Assembly: GCF_033115175.1 (NCBI RefSeq)
Contig: NC_084835.1
Coordinates: 91,199,948 to 91,263,947 of the forward strand
DNA: 64,000 nt
Source: Lepus europaeus
Taxonomy: Eukaryota; Chordata; Mammalia; Lagomorpha; Leporidae
Reading direction: 5' to 3'
Shown: positions 1 to 11,045 of the stretch, in pieces
Layout: each line of letters begins with the position of its first letter
Position numbering within the stretch: the first letter of the stretch is position 1
Program-made: the position numbers and the translations under genes
Notes under the pieces: model-generated
Seen by the model: the letters and a program-made list of their open reading frames with translations, nothing else
What the model was told of the DNA's origin: nothing
Database searches by the model: none

Positions 1-172
1 CCCCCAGAAAGCACTGGATGACAGCTCAAGTACTTAAGTTCCTGCCACTAACATAGGAAACTCAGGTGCAGTTCTTGATTCCTGTCTTTGGCCTGATCCA
101 GCTCTGACTTTTGCCACCATTTGACCATCTGAGAAGTAAAGTAGCTGATGGTGCTCTCTCTCTCTCTCTCGT
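1..172 (+). mobile_element. Old-type C SINE, cut by window edge
   Basis: Diverged 3' two thirds of a lagomorph C SINE. Still readable are the 'caagtacttaagt' block (consensus 'caagtacttgggt'), the 'ctgatccagctctgac' block, 'ccatttgaccatctgagaagtaaa' and the closing CT-rich run. The tRNA-like head lies left of the window or is lost. Confidence 0.75.
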
Positions 173-208
173 GCATGCTTGTGTTTTGTTTTGTTTTTAT
201 CACAAAAT

Positions 209-429
209 TTTATTTTTTTTCTTTTTTAACTTTTATTTAATAAATATAAATTTCCAAAGTACAGCTTTTGGATTACAGTGCCCCCCACCCCCATAACTTC
301 CCTCCCACCCACAACCCTCCCATCTCCCGCTCCCTCTCCCATTCCATTCTCATCAAGATTCATTTTCAATTCTCTTTATATGCAGAAGATCAATTTAGTA
401 TATATTAAGTAAAGATTTCAACAGTTTGT
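209..429 (-). mobile_element. L1 3' end, inverted arm of a head-to-head pair
   Basis: Reverse complement of a lagomorph L1 3' terminus: the T-run at 213-227 is the poly(A) tail, followed by the complement of ataaaagtt and the C-rich complement of the G-rich tract (283-345), ending near 'cagtttgt'. It is 5' truncated and its truncated end abuts the truncated end of the plus-strand copy at 430. It matches the last ~210 bases of that copy, so the pair is a large inverted repeat. Confidence 0.85.
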
Positions 430-945
430 ACCTTTCTCTGAAGGGAGGAGAGAATTTCCACTTTGACTATGACCTTGTCTAAATAAGATCGGAGTCAGCA
501 AATTCAGAAGGCTTCCATAGCCTTGGCAACTCATGACAAGAGCCTAGGGAGATTACTGACATCATAAACAAGAGTGTCAATTTGTTAAGTCAACAAAAGG
601 AGTCACTGTGCACTTACTCCTCATGTAGGATCTCTGTCCTTAACGTGTTGTTCAATGTGAATTAATGCTATAACTAGTACTCAAACAGTATTTTACACTT
701 TATGTTTCTGTGTGGGCGCAAACTGATGAAATCTTTACTTAATATATACTACATTGATCTTCTGTATATAAAGAGAATTGAAAATGAATCTTGATGTGAA
801 TGGAATGGGAGAGGGAGAGGGGGAGGGGAGGGTTGCAGGTGGGAAGGAAGTTATGGGGGGGGGGACGCCATTGTAATCCATAAGCTGTACATTGGAAATT
901 TATATTTATTAAATAAAAGTTAAAAAAAAAGAAAAAAAATTTAAA
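430..945 (+). mobile_element. L1 3' UTR, 5' truncated
   Basis: About 500 bases of lagomorph L1 3' UTR starting at 'cctttctctgaaggg', the same block seen at 31755, and running through the G-rich tract (808-864, including ten consecutive G at 855-864) to an A-rich tail interrupted by g and ttt. No coding sequence remains. No clear target site duplication was found around the pair 209-945. Confidence 0.88.
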
Positions 946-1129
946 AAAAATACCAGGGATAATGTCCATCTAAAGGAGAAACAGTCCTGAATTGACTTCT
1001 CCCCTTGTATCAGCCTAGGCTTAGCCTGTTAATGCTTCACTACTACCTAGAAGAAAACCTTTGCCTTAATGAAGCCTCACATGCAGATGGAGATGTTTGT
1101 CCCCAGCAAGCTGATGAGTGCTCAGGATT

Positions 1130-2560
1130 GCAAATCTCTGAGAAACTTCCAGCTTTTTTTAAAATTTGACTTATTAAATATTTCATTTCCATTTTTTCTG
1201 TCGGTTTGTATTTCAATATCTTTATCTCTTTTCTGAATTTCTCATTCATATACTGATTTCCTAATTTCATTTAACTCCTTCTTTGTATTTTTGAGAAACC
1301 TTATGGTCATTCTTTTGAATTCTTTTTCAGGCATTTTGTCAATTTCTCCTTCTTTACAATATTAATGCATTATTATGTTCTTTTTGGGAGTCATGTTGCC
1401 TTCATAGTTCACATTTCTTATGTTTCTATTTTGTTTTCTGTGCAGCTGGGGGTTCATTTGTTTCTTTTCTGGAGAATGCTTCTTTTTCTATTGAAGAATT
1501 TATTTCTGTAGATGTGCCTCTGGGGTTCAATGCAGTCCCTAAGACTTGCACTTGAGCTCCAGGAATTCATGTGGGATTGGCCCAGGAAGCCACCATTTTG
1601 GGGTGGAGCAAAAAGGATTGGCGTGGTGAAGTACCTCTTGGTAACAGCCAGTGTGGGAGGGGGATGGTAGAGCAGATTGTTATGTTCAAAGCCCCAGTTT
1701 TCTCTGTGCTAGAGTGAACTAGCCAATTCACAGTTTAGAGTGAGTTCAGGGTGCCAGTGTAGGGTTCAGGGTGCTCTGTCCATAGCACAAACTCACTCCA
1801 TAGTGTGTCCCTCAACTCCACTGTGAGATCCATCCCCAGTATGGAAGAAGATCTGTCTCCACAGTCAGACTAGGGATGGGTGCAGCACAACCCAACTGCA
1901 GCCTGTGATTTTCTTAGATCAGGGGATTATGCTCAGAGCTATCATAGTCATAGAGTACAAGGGGGTCTGCCCCCTGCCCTGTAAATTTCCCTGTCTTTTG
2001 GTTATGGTGGCTTCTGATAGCAATGGAACTGCTTGCTGTCCCTTGAGTTAGAAAAGAATTCAACAGTGACTCTACTACAGCAAATTGACAGGTGCTTTGG
2101 TTGGGGGAGGAGGGGGAGGTAATGTGGCTTCCCTTTATGGGGCAGAGTAGTTGCAGGCTGGACTTGAAGTCAGTGGGGACCATGATGTTCTCCCTCAGTT
2201 AAAGCTGCTGCTGGGGGTGGAGGTACCCATGGTACCTTCTTCCTTTATTATCTTGGCAAGAGAGCAGTCAGTCACTAGATACAGGGGTGGCTGGTAGCAC
2301 AGCCAGTTATGGAAGCATGTATGTTACTGCCCCATGGAGTCTGTTCTATTCTGTTCTGTCATTTGCCTACTGAACATTTCTCTCAGTAAGTCCCCTAGGG
2401 ACATGGTCTTCCTTTTGTTTTTCAGGTATCTTTCTGTGGCTGCGATTAGTGCAGCCTGTCATTATTCAGCCACCTTGAATCACCTGAGAAAACTTCCCTC
2501 TAGTGATCAAGCAGGCCTCTCCTGCCTGTCTTTATTTACACAATCTTAGTCCATGTCACC
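1130..2560 (-). mobile_element. Probable ancient L1, 5'/ORF1-side portion
   Basis: Segment 1150-1500 resembles the antisense of the coiled-coil-coding and 5' parts of old mammalian L1s: T-rich, with phrases such as 'ttgaattctttttcaggca' and 'tttcatttaactcctt'. The GC-richer part 1500-2560 would then be L1 5' UTR. This is judged from general resemblance only; no ORF1 frame survives. It could instead be another old repeat. Confidence 0.4.
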
Positions 2561-2680
2561 CATGGCACTGGAATCACTTGAGCCCTTGTAGAAATAATTG
2601 GAGATTATTAAGAATTATATAAATGTTGATTGCATACTTAGTGTTATATCATGCTCACACTCCAACATATTCAAAACATA

Positions 2681-2952
2681 CACATTGAGGCTGATATTAT
2701 GGCACAGCAGGTTAAGCCCCTGCCTGCAATGCTTAGTGGCTCCACTTCTGATCCAACACCTGTGTGGGACCCTGACACCCACTTGGAAGACCTGACTGGA
2801 GTTTTCGGCTTCTTGTTCTGGCTGGTCCATCCCTGGCTATTGCAGTCATTTGTGGAGTGACCCAAAGATGAAAAATCTTTCTCTCTGTCTCTCCTTCTCC
2901 CTCTATAACTCTACCTTTCAAAATAAAGAAATTTTCTAAAAAATAAAGCAGC
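2681..2952 (+). mobile_element. Old-type C SINE
   Basis: Starts at 'gaggctgatattatggcac' and ends in an A-rich tail with 'aaaataaagaaa'. The middle is shortened (the 'atgggagacct' region is only partly kept) and the B box is missing between 'gcttagtgg' and 'ctccacttctgatcc'. Confidence 0.85.
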
Positions 2953-3376
2953 AAACACACAGAGACAAATAGAAGGTCTCTTTTAAGAGTTCACTAATAT
3001 ATCTATTATGAAAATTGTTTCACAATGTTTTTGTATTAAAATAAGCTTATTTTTAAATTCAATTTTTCATGAGCTTTGTGAAATACCTTTGCATATCTTT
3101 GTGGAGTCTATTTTACTTTCTAGCCATTTTTACTGATTTACCTCATTTCATCTTCATAGCATCCTGATCATGTAGGTAGAACAGGGTTTATTTTCCAATT
3201 CAGAAGTGAGCCCAGATTGTTCTAGTGGTTGGCAAAGGCAACACAACTACAGACAATAAGCTTGGAATAGAAACCTGCTTTCCAACCACCTTGTCTGATA
3301 ATCTTACCACTTTAAATTGTTTAGCTACCATGTCCTTTTCAATTTTATGAATATCTGAAAATATTAACCTTTTTTT
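2953..3376. other. Unique AT-rich sequence
   Basis: No repeat, gene or signal recognised. The run 3330-3390 is merely the target region of the next SINE. Confidence 0.5.
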
Positions 3377-3390
3377 AAAATTACAGTTCC

Positions 3391-3732
3391 GGCCGGCGCC
3401 GTGGCTCAACAGGCTAATCCTCCGCCTTGCGGCGCCGGCACACCGGGTTCTAGTCCCGGTCGGGGCACCGATCCTGTCCTGGTTGCCCCTCTTCCAGGCC
3501 AGCTCTCTGCTGTGGCCAGGGAGTGCAGTGGAGGATGGCCCAAGTGTTTGGGCTCTGCACCCCAGGGGAGACCAGGATAAGCACCTGGCTCCTGCCATTG
3601 GAACAGCGCGGTGCGCCGGCCGCAGCGCGCTACCGCGGCGGCCATTGGAGGGTGAACCAACGGCAAAAGGAAGACCTTTCTCTCTGTCTCTCTCTCACTG
3701 TCCACTCTGCCTGTCAAAAAAAAAAAAAAAAA
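3391..3732 (+). mobile_element. Young-type C SINE, full length, with TSD
   Basis: Reference copy for the young type in this window. The tRNA-like head has a Pol III B-box-like block (ggttctagtcc near 3445). It is followed by the 'caggccagctctctgctgtggcc' body, the CT-rich stretch and a 3' end 'ctgtc' plus a pure A tail (3716-3732). The 10 bp target site duplication ttacagttcc is perfect (3381-3390 and 3733-3742), indicating a recent insertion. SINEs are moved by L1 machinery and code for nothing; the ORFs across them are fortuitous. Confidence 0.97.
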
Positions 3733-3938
3733 TTACAGTTCCATAAAAGAAATAGAGAATCCATGTAAAGGGCATTGCTGAACAGCATAACTTGTGAGGA
3801 ATGGAAGGAATCAGCTTGAAAAGGGGTTAAAATAAGAGAACAGAAAGGGTAAAGCTCAAACCCCAGAGGGTGACAACTTAGTCTTGTTGCATTTGTATCT
3901 TGAAAGCCTTGAAAAGAACCTGATCAAGAGCAAATACT

Positions 3939-4285
3939 CGGCTGGCCCCATGGCTCAACAGGCTAATCCTCCGCCTTGCAGCGCCCGCCTGCGCACCGGA
4001 TTCTAGTCGCAGTCGGGGCACCGGATTCTGTCCCGGTTGCCTCTCTTCCAGGCCAGCTCTCTGCTGTGGCCCGGGAGTGCAGTGGAGGATGGCCCAAGTC
4101 CTTGGGCCCTGCACCCGCAAGGGAGACCAGGAGAAGCACCTGGCTCCTAGCTTCGGATCAGTGTGATGTGCCGGCGGCGCGCCAGCCGCGGCGGTCATAG
4201 GAGGGTGAACCAATGGCAAAGGAAGACCTTTCTCTCTGTCTCTCTCTCTCTGTCCACTCTGTAAAAAAAAAAAAAAAAAAAAAAA
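3939..4285 (+). mobile_element. Young-type C SINE, first of a tandem pair
   Basis: Full-length copy starting 'cggctggccccatggctc' with a 26-base A tail (4263-4286). It is flanked by agagcaaatact (3927-3938) and agagtgaatact (4286-4297), two mismatches apart, so it is older than its neighbour at 3391. Confidence 0.93.
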
Positions 4286-4298
4286 AGAGTGAATACTT

Positions 4299-4629
4299 GG
4301 CCGGCACCTCCATGGCTCACTAGGCTAATCCTCCACCTGCTGCTCCAGCACCCCGGATTCTAGTCCCAACTGGAGTGCCGGATTCTGTCCTGGTTGCTCC
4401 TCTTCCACTCCAGCTCTCTGCTGTGGCCCAGGAAGGCACTGGAGGATGGCCCAAGTCCTTGGCCCTGCACCCACATGGGAGAGCAGGAGAAGCACCTGGC
4501 TCCTGGCTTCAGATCAGCGTGGTGAGCCAGCCGTAGCGGCCATTTGGGGGGTGAACCAACGGAAGGAAGACCTTTTTCTTTGTCTCTCTTTCTCTCACTG
4601 TCTGCTCTGTCAAAAATAAAAAAAAAAAA
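4299..4629 (+). mobile_element. C SINE, second of a tandem pair
   Basis: Begins directly after the right TSD of the previous copy. It is bounded by agagtgaatact (4286-4297) and ggagtgaattct (4630-4641). The head is more diverged and the tail reads 'tgtcaaaaataaaaaaaa'. Three related direct repeats therefore bracket the two SINEs. Confidence 0.93.
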
Positions 4630-4641
4630 GGAGTGAATTCT

Positions 4642-6035
4642 CACCATTTTGTTGGGTGAGTGAATGAATCAGAGTGTGAACACATTTTCTAATCTAACAA
4701 CACATTGTTGTAATTAAATGTAAACTATATCTCTAAAGATGCATGCCTAAGAAAAATAAGATGCTATTGGAAATAGGATCAATACCCTTTTATAGAAAAT
4801 CAAATATGAGTAATCTGAAGCAGAACCTTCATCAGCACTGTCCCTAACATCCCTGTGACCTTTTTCCTCTTTCGGATCTCTCTCATCTTCCTGTCTTTTT
4901 GGCCCCAATACTCCCACCTGAGACATTTCCCTCACTAAGCCACAACTGACCTGCCGTTGTGGCCAACTCATGAAGACCTTGGGAACTGCTGCCTCCTGAG
5001 TAATGCAAGCTGTCCTTGCCTATTTGTTCCTGGCAATAGAATGGCAACATAACAGTTTTGCCTGCTTTTATCACATTGGAAAGAGGTTGTTTAATCTACA
5101 GATGAAACTCATCTGCAGTGTTGGACCCCCTGTGGTGATTCTGCATCCAGTAGAGTATTTGGGAAGCAAGGAATGCTCTAATGCCTGAACGCCTGCTCAG
5201 TTCCCATGATTCCTAGAATTTAGCCTGTGTGCAGCCCACGAGCCCCTCAGCCTCAGTTCTTTTGGCTTCCTGAACACCAGGTGTGTGAGGTAAGATAAAA
5301 CACTCCAGCCCTTTCTAAAAGACAATTTGGGTTTTAAAATCTATACTCATAAAACCCTAAGGGGGCTTCTATTTTACAGAAAAGTAAAGAAAACTCATAC
5401 ATGGTTATTTTACTATAGCCATTTAGTTCCTCTCTACTGAAAATATAACTCTACTCAGGAATTTTCACAGCTCCCTCTGAGCAACTGACCCAAGCCAAGT
5501 CTCTTGGTTGCACATGCCAGACCCGTATTGCAACTTATGGCAAGTTTCCATGCATGACTTTTAACATTACCTGACTCTTTTTTGACTCCCTACCATTTAT
5601 TCTTGGCTCTGGCTGCTACAATATCATTGTTAGGCCAACACTTTCCAATTAAATCCAAACGTTACAACCCCCAACTAAGACTTGTTTTCTTCTTTAAACT
5701 TTCATAAAATAATGCCTGCTCTGGTCTCTAACTTATAAAAATGTGCTAAAAGAGCTCAGCTAACTCATACTAATGTTGTATGAATAGTTTCTTAGAATTG
5801 CTCTCTATTTGCTTTACATGTTTATTTGCATGTTTCAAACTGAATTATAAAGTCTGAAGAGCAGAGAAAATAGCTGATGTTTTAAAAAGCCCTCTAAACA
5901 TTTTGCAGAGAAGTCTCAATTTTAGAAAATAGTGCTCAATGAATTATTTATCTGAACATATCTTGAAAGGTAGATTTTCCTTAGGAAGTTACCATCTCTG
6001 ACTCTTCTTTAATGATATCTGCTTATTCCCTAAAG
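4642..6035. other. Unique sequence, nothing recognised
   Basis: About 1.4 kb without a recognisable repeat. Short ORFs (up to 74 codons) show no protein-like conservation I can name. The part 4830-5260 is slightly richer in GC than its surroundings. Confidence 0.5.
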
Positions 6036-6039
6036 CTGT

Positions 6040-6145
6040 TTGCTTGTTGAATAGCAGAAAACATTTATTGCGCACCACAATGTGCCTGGCATTATCTAAG
6101 CACCTAAAAGTTAGGTTCTCATTTAACTCTTACCACATCATTATG
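6040..6145 (-). mobile_element. MIR fragment
   Basis: 'aacatttattgcgcaccacaa' followed by 'tgtgcctggcattatctaa' is the reverse complement of the MIR 3' half (consensus attgagcacctactatgtgcc). Ancient, inactive. Confidence 0.7.
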
Positions 6146-6327
6146 CTAAGTGAAATAAATCAGAAGCAGATAGAAAAATGTTGCAATACCTTATTTATAT
6201 TTTAATATAAATATATATAATATTTTAAAAAAGGATTCAAATGCACAGAGTTAGAAAATGACAGAAAGCTTATCTTAGTGGTGGGGGTATGGGGAGGTGT
6301 ACCTGAAAGGATGCAAAATAGATGTAA

Positions 6328-6614
6328 GGGGCCGCATTGAGGTGCCATCCCATATCAGAGCACCAGTTCTAGTCCTGATTGCTCTGCTTCCAATCCAGCT
6401 CCCTGATAATATGCCTGGAAAGGCAGTGGAACATGGCCCAAGTACTTGGACCATGCCACCCAGATGGGAGACCTGGATGGGGTTCTTGGCTCCTGGCTTC
6501 AGCCTGACCTGGCCCTAGCAGTTATGACCATTTGAGGAGTGAACCAGAGAATGGAAGATCTCCCTATCTCTTTGTTTCTCCTGCCCCCATCATTTTGCCT
6601 TTTCAATAAAATAA
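6328..6614 (+). mobile_element. Old-type C SINE
   Basis: Body from 'ggggccgcattgaggtgcc' to 'gccttttcaataaaataa'. The head is degraded. Its A-rich tail served as the landing site for the next SINE. Confidence 0.85.
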
Positions 6615-6875
6615 GGATTCTGTCCTGGTTGCCCCTCTTCCAGGCCAGCTCTCTGCTGTGGCCCGGGAGTGCAGTGGAGGATGGCCCAAGTCCTTGGGCC
6701 CTGTACCCGCATGGGAGGCCAGGATAAGCACCTGGATCCTGGCTTCAGATCAGCGCGATGCGCTGGCCACAGCACGCCGGCCGTGGCGGCCATTGGAGGG
6801 TGAACCAACGGCAAAGGAAGACCTTTCTCTCTGTCTCTCTCTCTCACTGTCCACTCTGCTTGTTAAAAAAATTAA
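6615..6875 (+). mobile_element. Young-type C SINE, 5' truncated, nested in a SINE tail
   Basis: Starts inside the element at 'gattctgtcctggttgcc', so the tRNA-like head and B box are missing and it cannot be transcribed from its own promoter. aataaaataa precedes it (6605-6614) and taaataaaataaaataa follows its tail, consistent with insertion into the A-rich tail of the SINE at 6328. Confidence 0.9.
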
Positions 6876-6997
6876 ATAAATAAAATAAAATAATTTTTTA
6901 AAAAGTAGTAGATTTAGGATGAGCAAATTTAGAGATCTAATGGACATGGACATAAAATTGTATTAGAGATTTTTGTTAAATAAGTAGTTTTTAGCTG

Positions 6998-7334
6998 CTC
7001 TTTTTTAAAAAAAATTATTTACTTACTTGAGAGGTAGAGTTATAGACAGAGAAGGAGAGACAGAGAGAGAAAGGTCTTCCATCCACTGGTTCAGTCCCCA
7101 AATGACCTGAATGACTGGAATTGGGCCCATTCAAAGCTAGGAGCCAGGAACTTCCTCCGGGTCTCCCACACAGGTGCAGGGGCCCAAGCACTTGGACCAT
7201 CTTTTCACTATTTTCTCAGGCCATAGCAGAGAGCTGTATTGAAAGAGGAGCAACCAGGACTCAAACAGGCACCCACATGGGATGCCAGCACCTCAGCAGA
7301 GGCTTAGCCCACTATGCCACAGTCTGGGCCCCTT
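6998..7334 (-). mobile_element. Old-type C SINE
   Basis: Reverse copy: A/T-rich tail at 7002-7030, 'gagaggtagagttatagac', CT-run complement, body and head ending 'cacagtctgggcccc'. The B-box region carries 'aggactcaaacaggcaccc'. Confidence 0.9.
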
Positions 7335-7406
7335 TTATCTGTTCTTGACATAAAAGATAATTAAGTGAGATGATAGGTTAATCTGTTTCATTACAGTAAC
7401 CATCTT

Positions 7407-7754
7407 TTTTTTTTTTTTTTTTTGACAGGCAGAGTGGACAGTGAGAGAGAGAGAGACAGAGAGAAAAGTTTTCCTTTGCCGTTGGTTCACCCTCCAATGG
7501 CCACAGTGGCTGGCGTGCTGTGGCCGGCGCACCGTGCTGATCCGATAGCAGGAGCCAGGTGCTTATCCTGGCCTCCCATGGGGTGTAGGGCCCAAGCACT
7601 TGGGCCATCCTCCACTGTACTCCCTGGCCACAGCAGAGAGCTGGCCTGGAAGAGGGGCAACTGGGACAGAATCTGGTGCCCCGACCGGGACTAGAACCCG
7701 GTGTGCCAGCACCGCAAGGCGGAGGATTAGCCTATCGAGCCGTGGCGCCGGCCC
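7407..7754 (-). mobile_element. Young-type C SINE, full length, with TSD
   Basis: Complete copy from T tail and 'gacaggcagagtggacagtg' to 'gagccgtggcgccggccc'. It is flanked by the perfect 11 bp repeat gtaaccatctt (7396-7406 and 7755-7765). Confidence 0.97.
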
Positions 7755-7924
7755 GTAACCATCTTATTATGTATATTTATCCCATGTTGTTTGTAAACCT
7801 CAAGTATAGATAATAAAATTATTTTTAAAAAAGTAACTCCGTAAAGCTGTTTAATGGTTATGTATTCTTTGTGAAATAGTCCACATTCAAATCTCTTTTA
7901 CTCTATAATTGCTTAATTCAAGTT

Positions 7925-8100
7925 TATAATCACCTCACAAAACATCTACTATTATCTCTATTTTGTAGATGAACACTGAAGTCTAATGCTTGAATGCTGT
8001 TCCCAAGAGAACTGCAATAGGGGCTCCTGGTGTGCAGGCCAGCAAGCTTCTGCCCATCTCATATCTTTCTTTACTTTCCATTGTACTGTACCTGATATGA
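7925..8100 (-). mobile_element. Probable MIR fragment
   Basis: 'ttataatcacctcacaaaac' and 'ctattttgtagatgaacactgaag' resemble the complement of the MIR core (cattttacagatgaggaaactgag). The right end is vague. Confidence 0.5.
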
Positions 8101-8865
8101 CACGCTGTCCATTTGCACCCTTACATCATGATGCTCTGTAAGGATGACAATAATTGTATGCACATTAGTGTAATACAAAAGTCATGTGTGATGGCTTGAT
8201 GGATCCTGTGGATTTCCATGTAAGAAAGGGCTATTGAGTTTGGGATTTATAATATCGATGAGTGCAATCATTCTACAGTTTTGTGTGAACAGGTTACAAG
8301 AAATGCTTCCTGACAAGTTTGGTGAGGCATGGTAACCTGACAGAGCTCATATGTCACCTGCCAATCCAAAGCTATCCTTGTTGTGTCCTGGCCCCTCTCT
8401 GTGCCTTTTTTAAGGTACAGTTCACCTGCAAGGATGTATTTTCATTTCTTTGAGCCGATCTATGAACTCACTGAAGTGCAGTTACAGGCTTTTCATTCCC
8501 ACATGCAGCACTTTCACAGGCCATCAGTGGAACCACTGGAAAATTACAGGCCTCAATAAAACCTACAGTTCCCTGAATTCAGCCCATGCTCTGCAGTTTT
8601 CAATTTGCTTCCCCCATTATTTCTTATAGGTGTGCTCAGTGTTATGCGATTTTACCACATTATACATTTAAAACTTTCCCGCTGACTCCCTCTTTATCAG
8701 ATGTATCAGAGATAAAGTGTTTTTAAGTGTTGTTTAATACTAACAAAATCTGGGAACTAATAAGAAAAGTTTCATGTATGTATATATTCAAGATTTCTTT
8801 TTTCTTTTTGGTAAGATGTAACACATCATACTACCAGTACGGTACTGGTATTTAGATTGCCATCT
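8101..8865. other. Unique sequence
   Basis: No recognisable element. 8390-8640 holds a somewhat less AT-rich stretch with no open frame of note. 'ccagtacggtactgg' at 8832-8846 is a short perfect palindrome, probably chance. Confidence 0.45.
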
Positions 8866-9200
8866 TCTTTTTGCTTTTTTGTTTATATATCTGTTTTGTT
8901 TGAGAGACAGAAAGACATAGAGCAAGACAAAGAGAGAGGGAGAGGGAGAGAGACTTCTTGTTTACTCTTCAAATGTTCAGGAGTCAGGAACTCAATCCAG
9001 GTTTCCCACCTGAATGGCAGCAACCCAGGTACTTACATTGTCACCTGCTGCCCCCAGGAGTGCACAGTAGCAGGAAGATGGAGTCAGGAGCCAAAGCTGG
9101 AATCAGAAGCCAGAGCCAGAAATTGAGCCCAGGCACCCTGAGATGGGATGCAGTAGTCTCAAACAGCATCTTAACTGCTGTGTTAAATGCCTGCCAATGG
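8866..9200 (-). mobile_element. Old C SINE, divergent lineage
   Basis: Reverse copy with 'gagagacagaaagacatagag', 'caggagtcaggaactcaatcc', 'tcacctgctgcccccaggagtgcac' and 'tgagcccaggcaccctgagatgggatgc'. The 'cacctgctgcc' variant separates it from the main C SINE groups in this window. Confidence 0.8.
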
Positions 9201-9364
9201 AACATCATTTTCTGAGTCATACTCACAGATTAAGGATTCTAGCCATTTGATTTTAACCATATATTCATCATCAGTGTAACAAAACATAATATATATCAAT
9301 AAATATAAGTTAAAATATAAACATGTTTATTTGTTTTGAAATATTTCCTTTGATCATTACGTCC

Positions 9365-9755
9365 AGTAGAAATATAATGTGAGCCACATATGGATTTACA
9401 TTCTCTAATAGCTGTATTTAAAAAGGATACAAAGTGACACCTGTAATTAATTTTAACAAACTGTGATTTAAGCACATCTCACATTGCACTAACCATCTTG
9501 GTGGTGTATTGGTACCAGCTGTCAGTGGATTGTAAGAGCTTTGTTAAATTTTCAGAATTCTGTGAGCCGATTGATTAATAGTTTAAAATTTTCCACCATG
9601 AGAGCATTCGTCCCAGAGAAATCATCAAATGCTACATTTTGGGGAGAGACAGGAAGGGAGTGAGAGCTTATTATTGAACATTTGCTAGCACACTGCTGCT
9701 CAGTAGCCACTGAGGCATATGGCTACCATATTGGACAGTACATCCCTTAAAAAAG
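9365..9755. mobile_element. Old interspersed repeat, family unassigned, interrupted
   Basis: 9370-9490 ('tgtgagccacatatgg', 'ttctctaatagctgtattt', 'aattaattttaa') and 9705-9755 ('cagtagccac', 'ggctaccatattggacagta') look like the two parts of one mammal-wide repeat whose copies end in 'ggctaccatattggacagc'. About 200 bases between them do not fit and may be another insertion. I cannot name the family with confidence. Confidence 0.45.
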
Positions 9756-9799
9756 AAAATTAATGTATTTTGGTTACACATTTTTCTTCTCTCTGTTTT

Positions 9800-10213
9800 T
9801 AGATTTATTTCATTTATGTGAATGATGGTGAGGAGGGAGAAAGATGGGGGAGAGGGAGAGAGAGGGGGAGAGGGGGAGAAGGAGGGAGGGAGAGAGGGAG
9901 GGAGGGAGGCAGGGAGAAAAAGAGAGAAAGAGGGAGAAATTTGAGACAGAAAGTTTTTGCACCTGCTGGTTCACTCCTCAAATGTTGGATAAGACCAGAG
10001 CTGGGCCAGGCCACAGTCAGGAGCCAGGAGCTTTCTCCAGTTTTCTCATGTGGATGGCAGGGCCCAAGCATTTGGGCCATCTTCCACTGCTTTCCCAGGC
10101 ACATTAGCTGGGAACTGGATTGGAAGTGGAGCAGCCAAGACACAATCTGGCACCCACTGGGATGCTAGCATTGCAGGCAGAATCTTAACCTACTGTGCCA
10201 CAATGCTGATCCC
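9800..10213 (-). mobile_element. C SINE with an expanded GA-rich tract
   Basis: Reverse copy. The element's CT-run (GA here) is expanded into an impure purine tract at 9826-9945. The body is normal from 'cacctgctggttcactcc' to 'ccacaatgctgatccc'. ORFs over the GA tract are low-complexity artefacts. Confidence 0.9.
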
Positions 10214-10786
10214 TGTTACATACTTTTCATAAGCAGGTTTAGAACTTTCTTGAATTTGTTCTAAGTGTGGTAAAGGATAGTGCCTTTCTCTATGGACTCT
10301 GCTTGGAATAATACCATTGGAATGGAAGAACAGTAGGCAATTCTTGAGCATCTATTAATTTTGAGACCTTGCACCAAAGCATAACTGCCTCACTGTTCCA
10401 CATAGATCTATGTAAGGCTGGGCTTTGGAAGAGATGATTCTTCTGGACTTTAGGAATGTGTTTCCTTCTGAATGCGAGCATTGGTGAGGAGAGATCCATG
10501 GAACAGGATAAGCATAAAAACATGAACAATATACACAGTTTCTCATAGTAATCATAAGTAGCAGTACTTTTGTTTATGAGAAAACAGAGATTTTATAATA
10601 TGATCTTAACTCTTATATTTAAACCTCATTAGGAGTTATTAAATGTTATTCACTAAAGAGCATACAATTCATTCGATTTTCAAGATTACCTAATTTGCTT
10701 CTAATAAATGTAACTTAAATAATTAAATCTAATTTTAGTGGATCATGAAATAGGCTTTTTAGCATGTTTTATTGTAAAAGATTCTG
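10214..10786. other. Unique AT-rich sequence
   Basis: Nothing recognised apart from two overlapping short minus-strand ORFs (10290-10555) that share bases in different frames and look like chance. Confidence 0.45.
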
Positions 10787-10811
10787 ATATATATATATAT
10801 ATATATATATA
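10787..10811. repeat. (AT)n microsatellite
   Basis: About 12 uninterrupted AT units after 'gattctg'. Confidence 0.95.
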
Positions 10812-10834
10812 AACAAATATATACTGTTGCATAA

Positions 10835-11045
10835 AAGCAATAATAGCTTGCTTTTATTGAGTATATAACTAGGTGTCAGCACTTTAAATATTTATTTCAT
10901 TTGATTTACACAATCATTTTAAGGGGTGGGTGTTATTATACAGATTCCAGCAGGAGGAAACTGAAGCTCGGGAAAGTTAGTGAGCTCTAAGTCAGTCATC
11001 TAGTAAATGGTAGGCCTGACCAGAAGCAATGTCCTTTTTACTTTA
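10835..11045 (-). mobile_element. MIR, near full length
   Basis: Reverse complement MIR: 'cttttattgagtatataact', 'tttgatttacacaatcatttt', 'ggaggaaactgaagctcggg' and 'catctagtaaatggtaggcc' match the complement of the 3' end, core and 5' part in order. Confidence 0.85.

Noticed and set aside
3391..3470. tRNA gene
   Set aside because: The head of each C SINE is tRNA-derived with B-box-like sequence, but lacks a full cloverleaf; these are SINE promoters, not tRNA genes.
9818..10168. 116-codon Glu/Arg/Gly-rich ORF
   Set aside because: Generated by the expanded GA tract of a C SINE.
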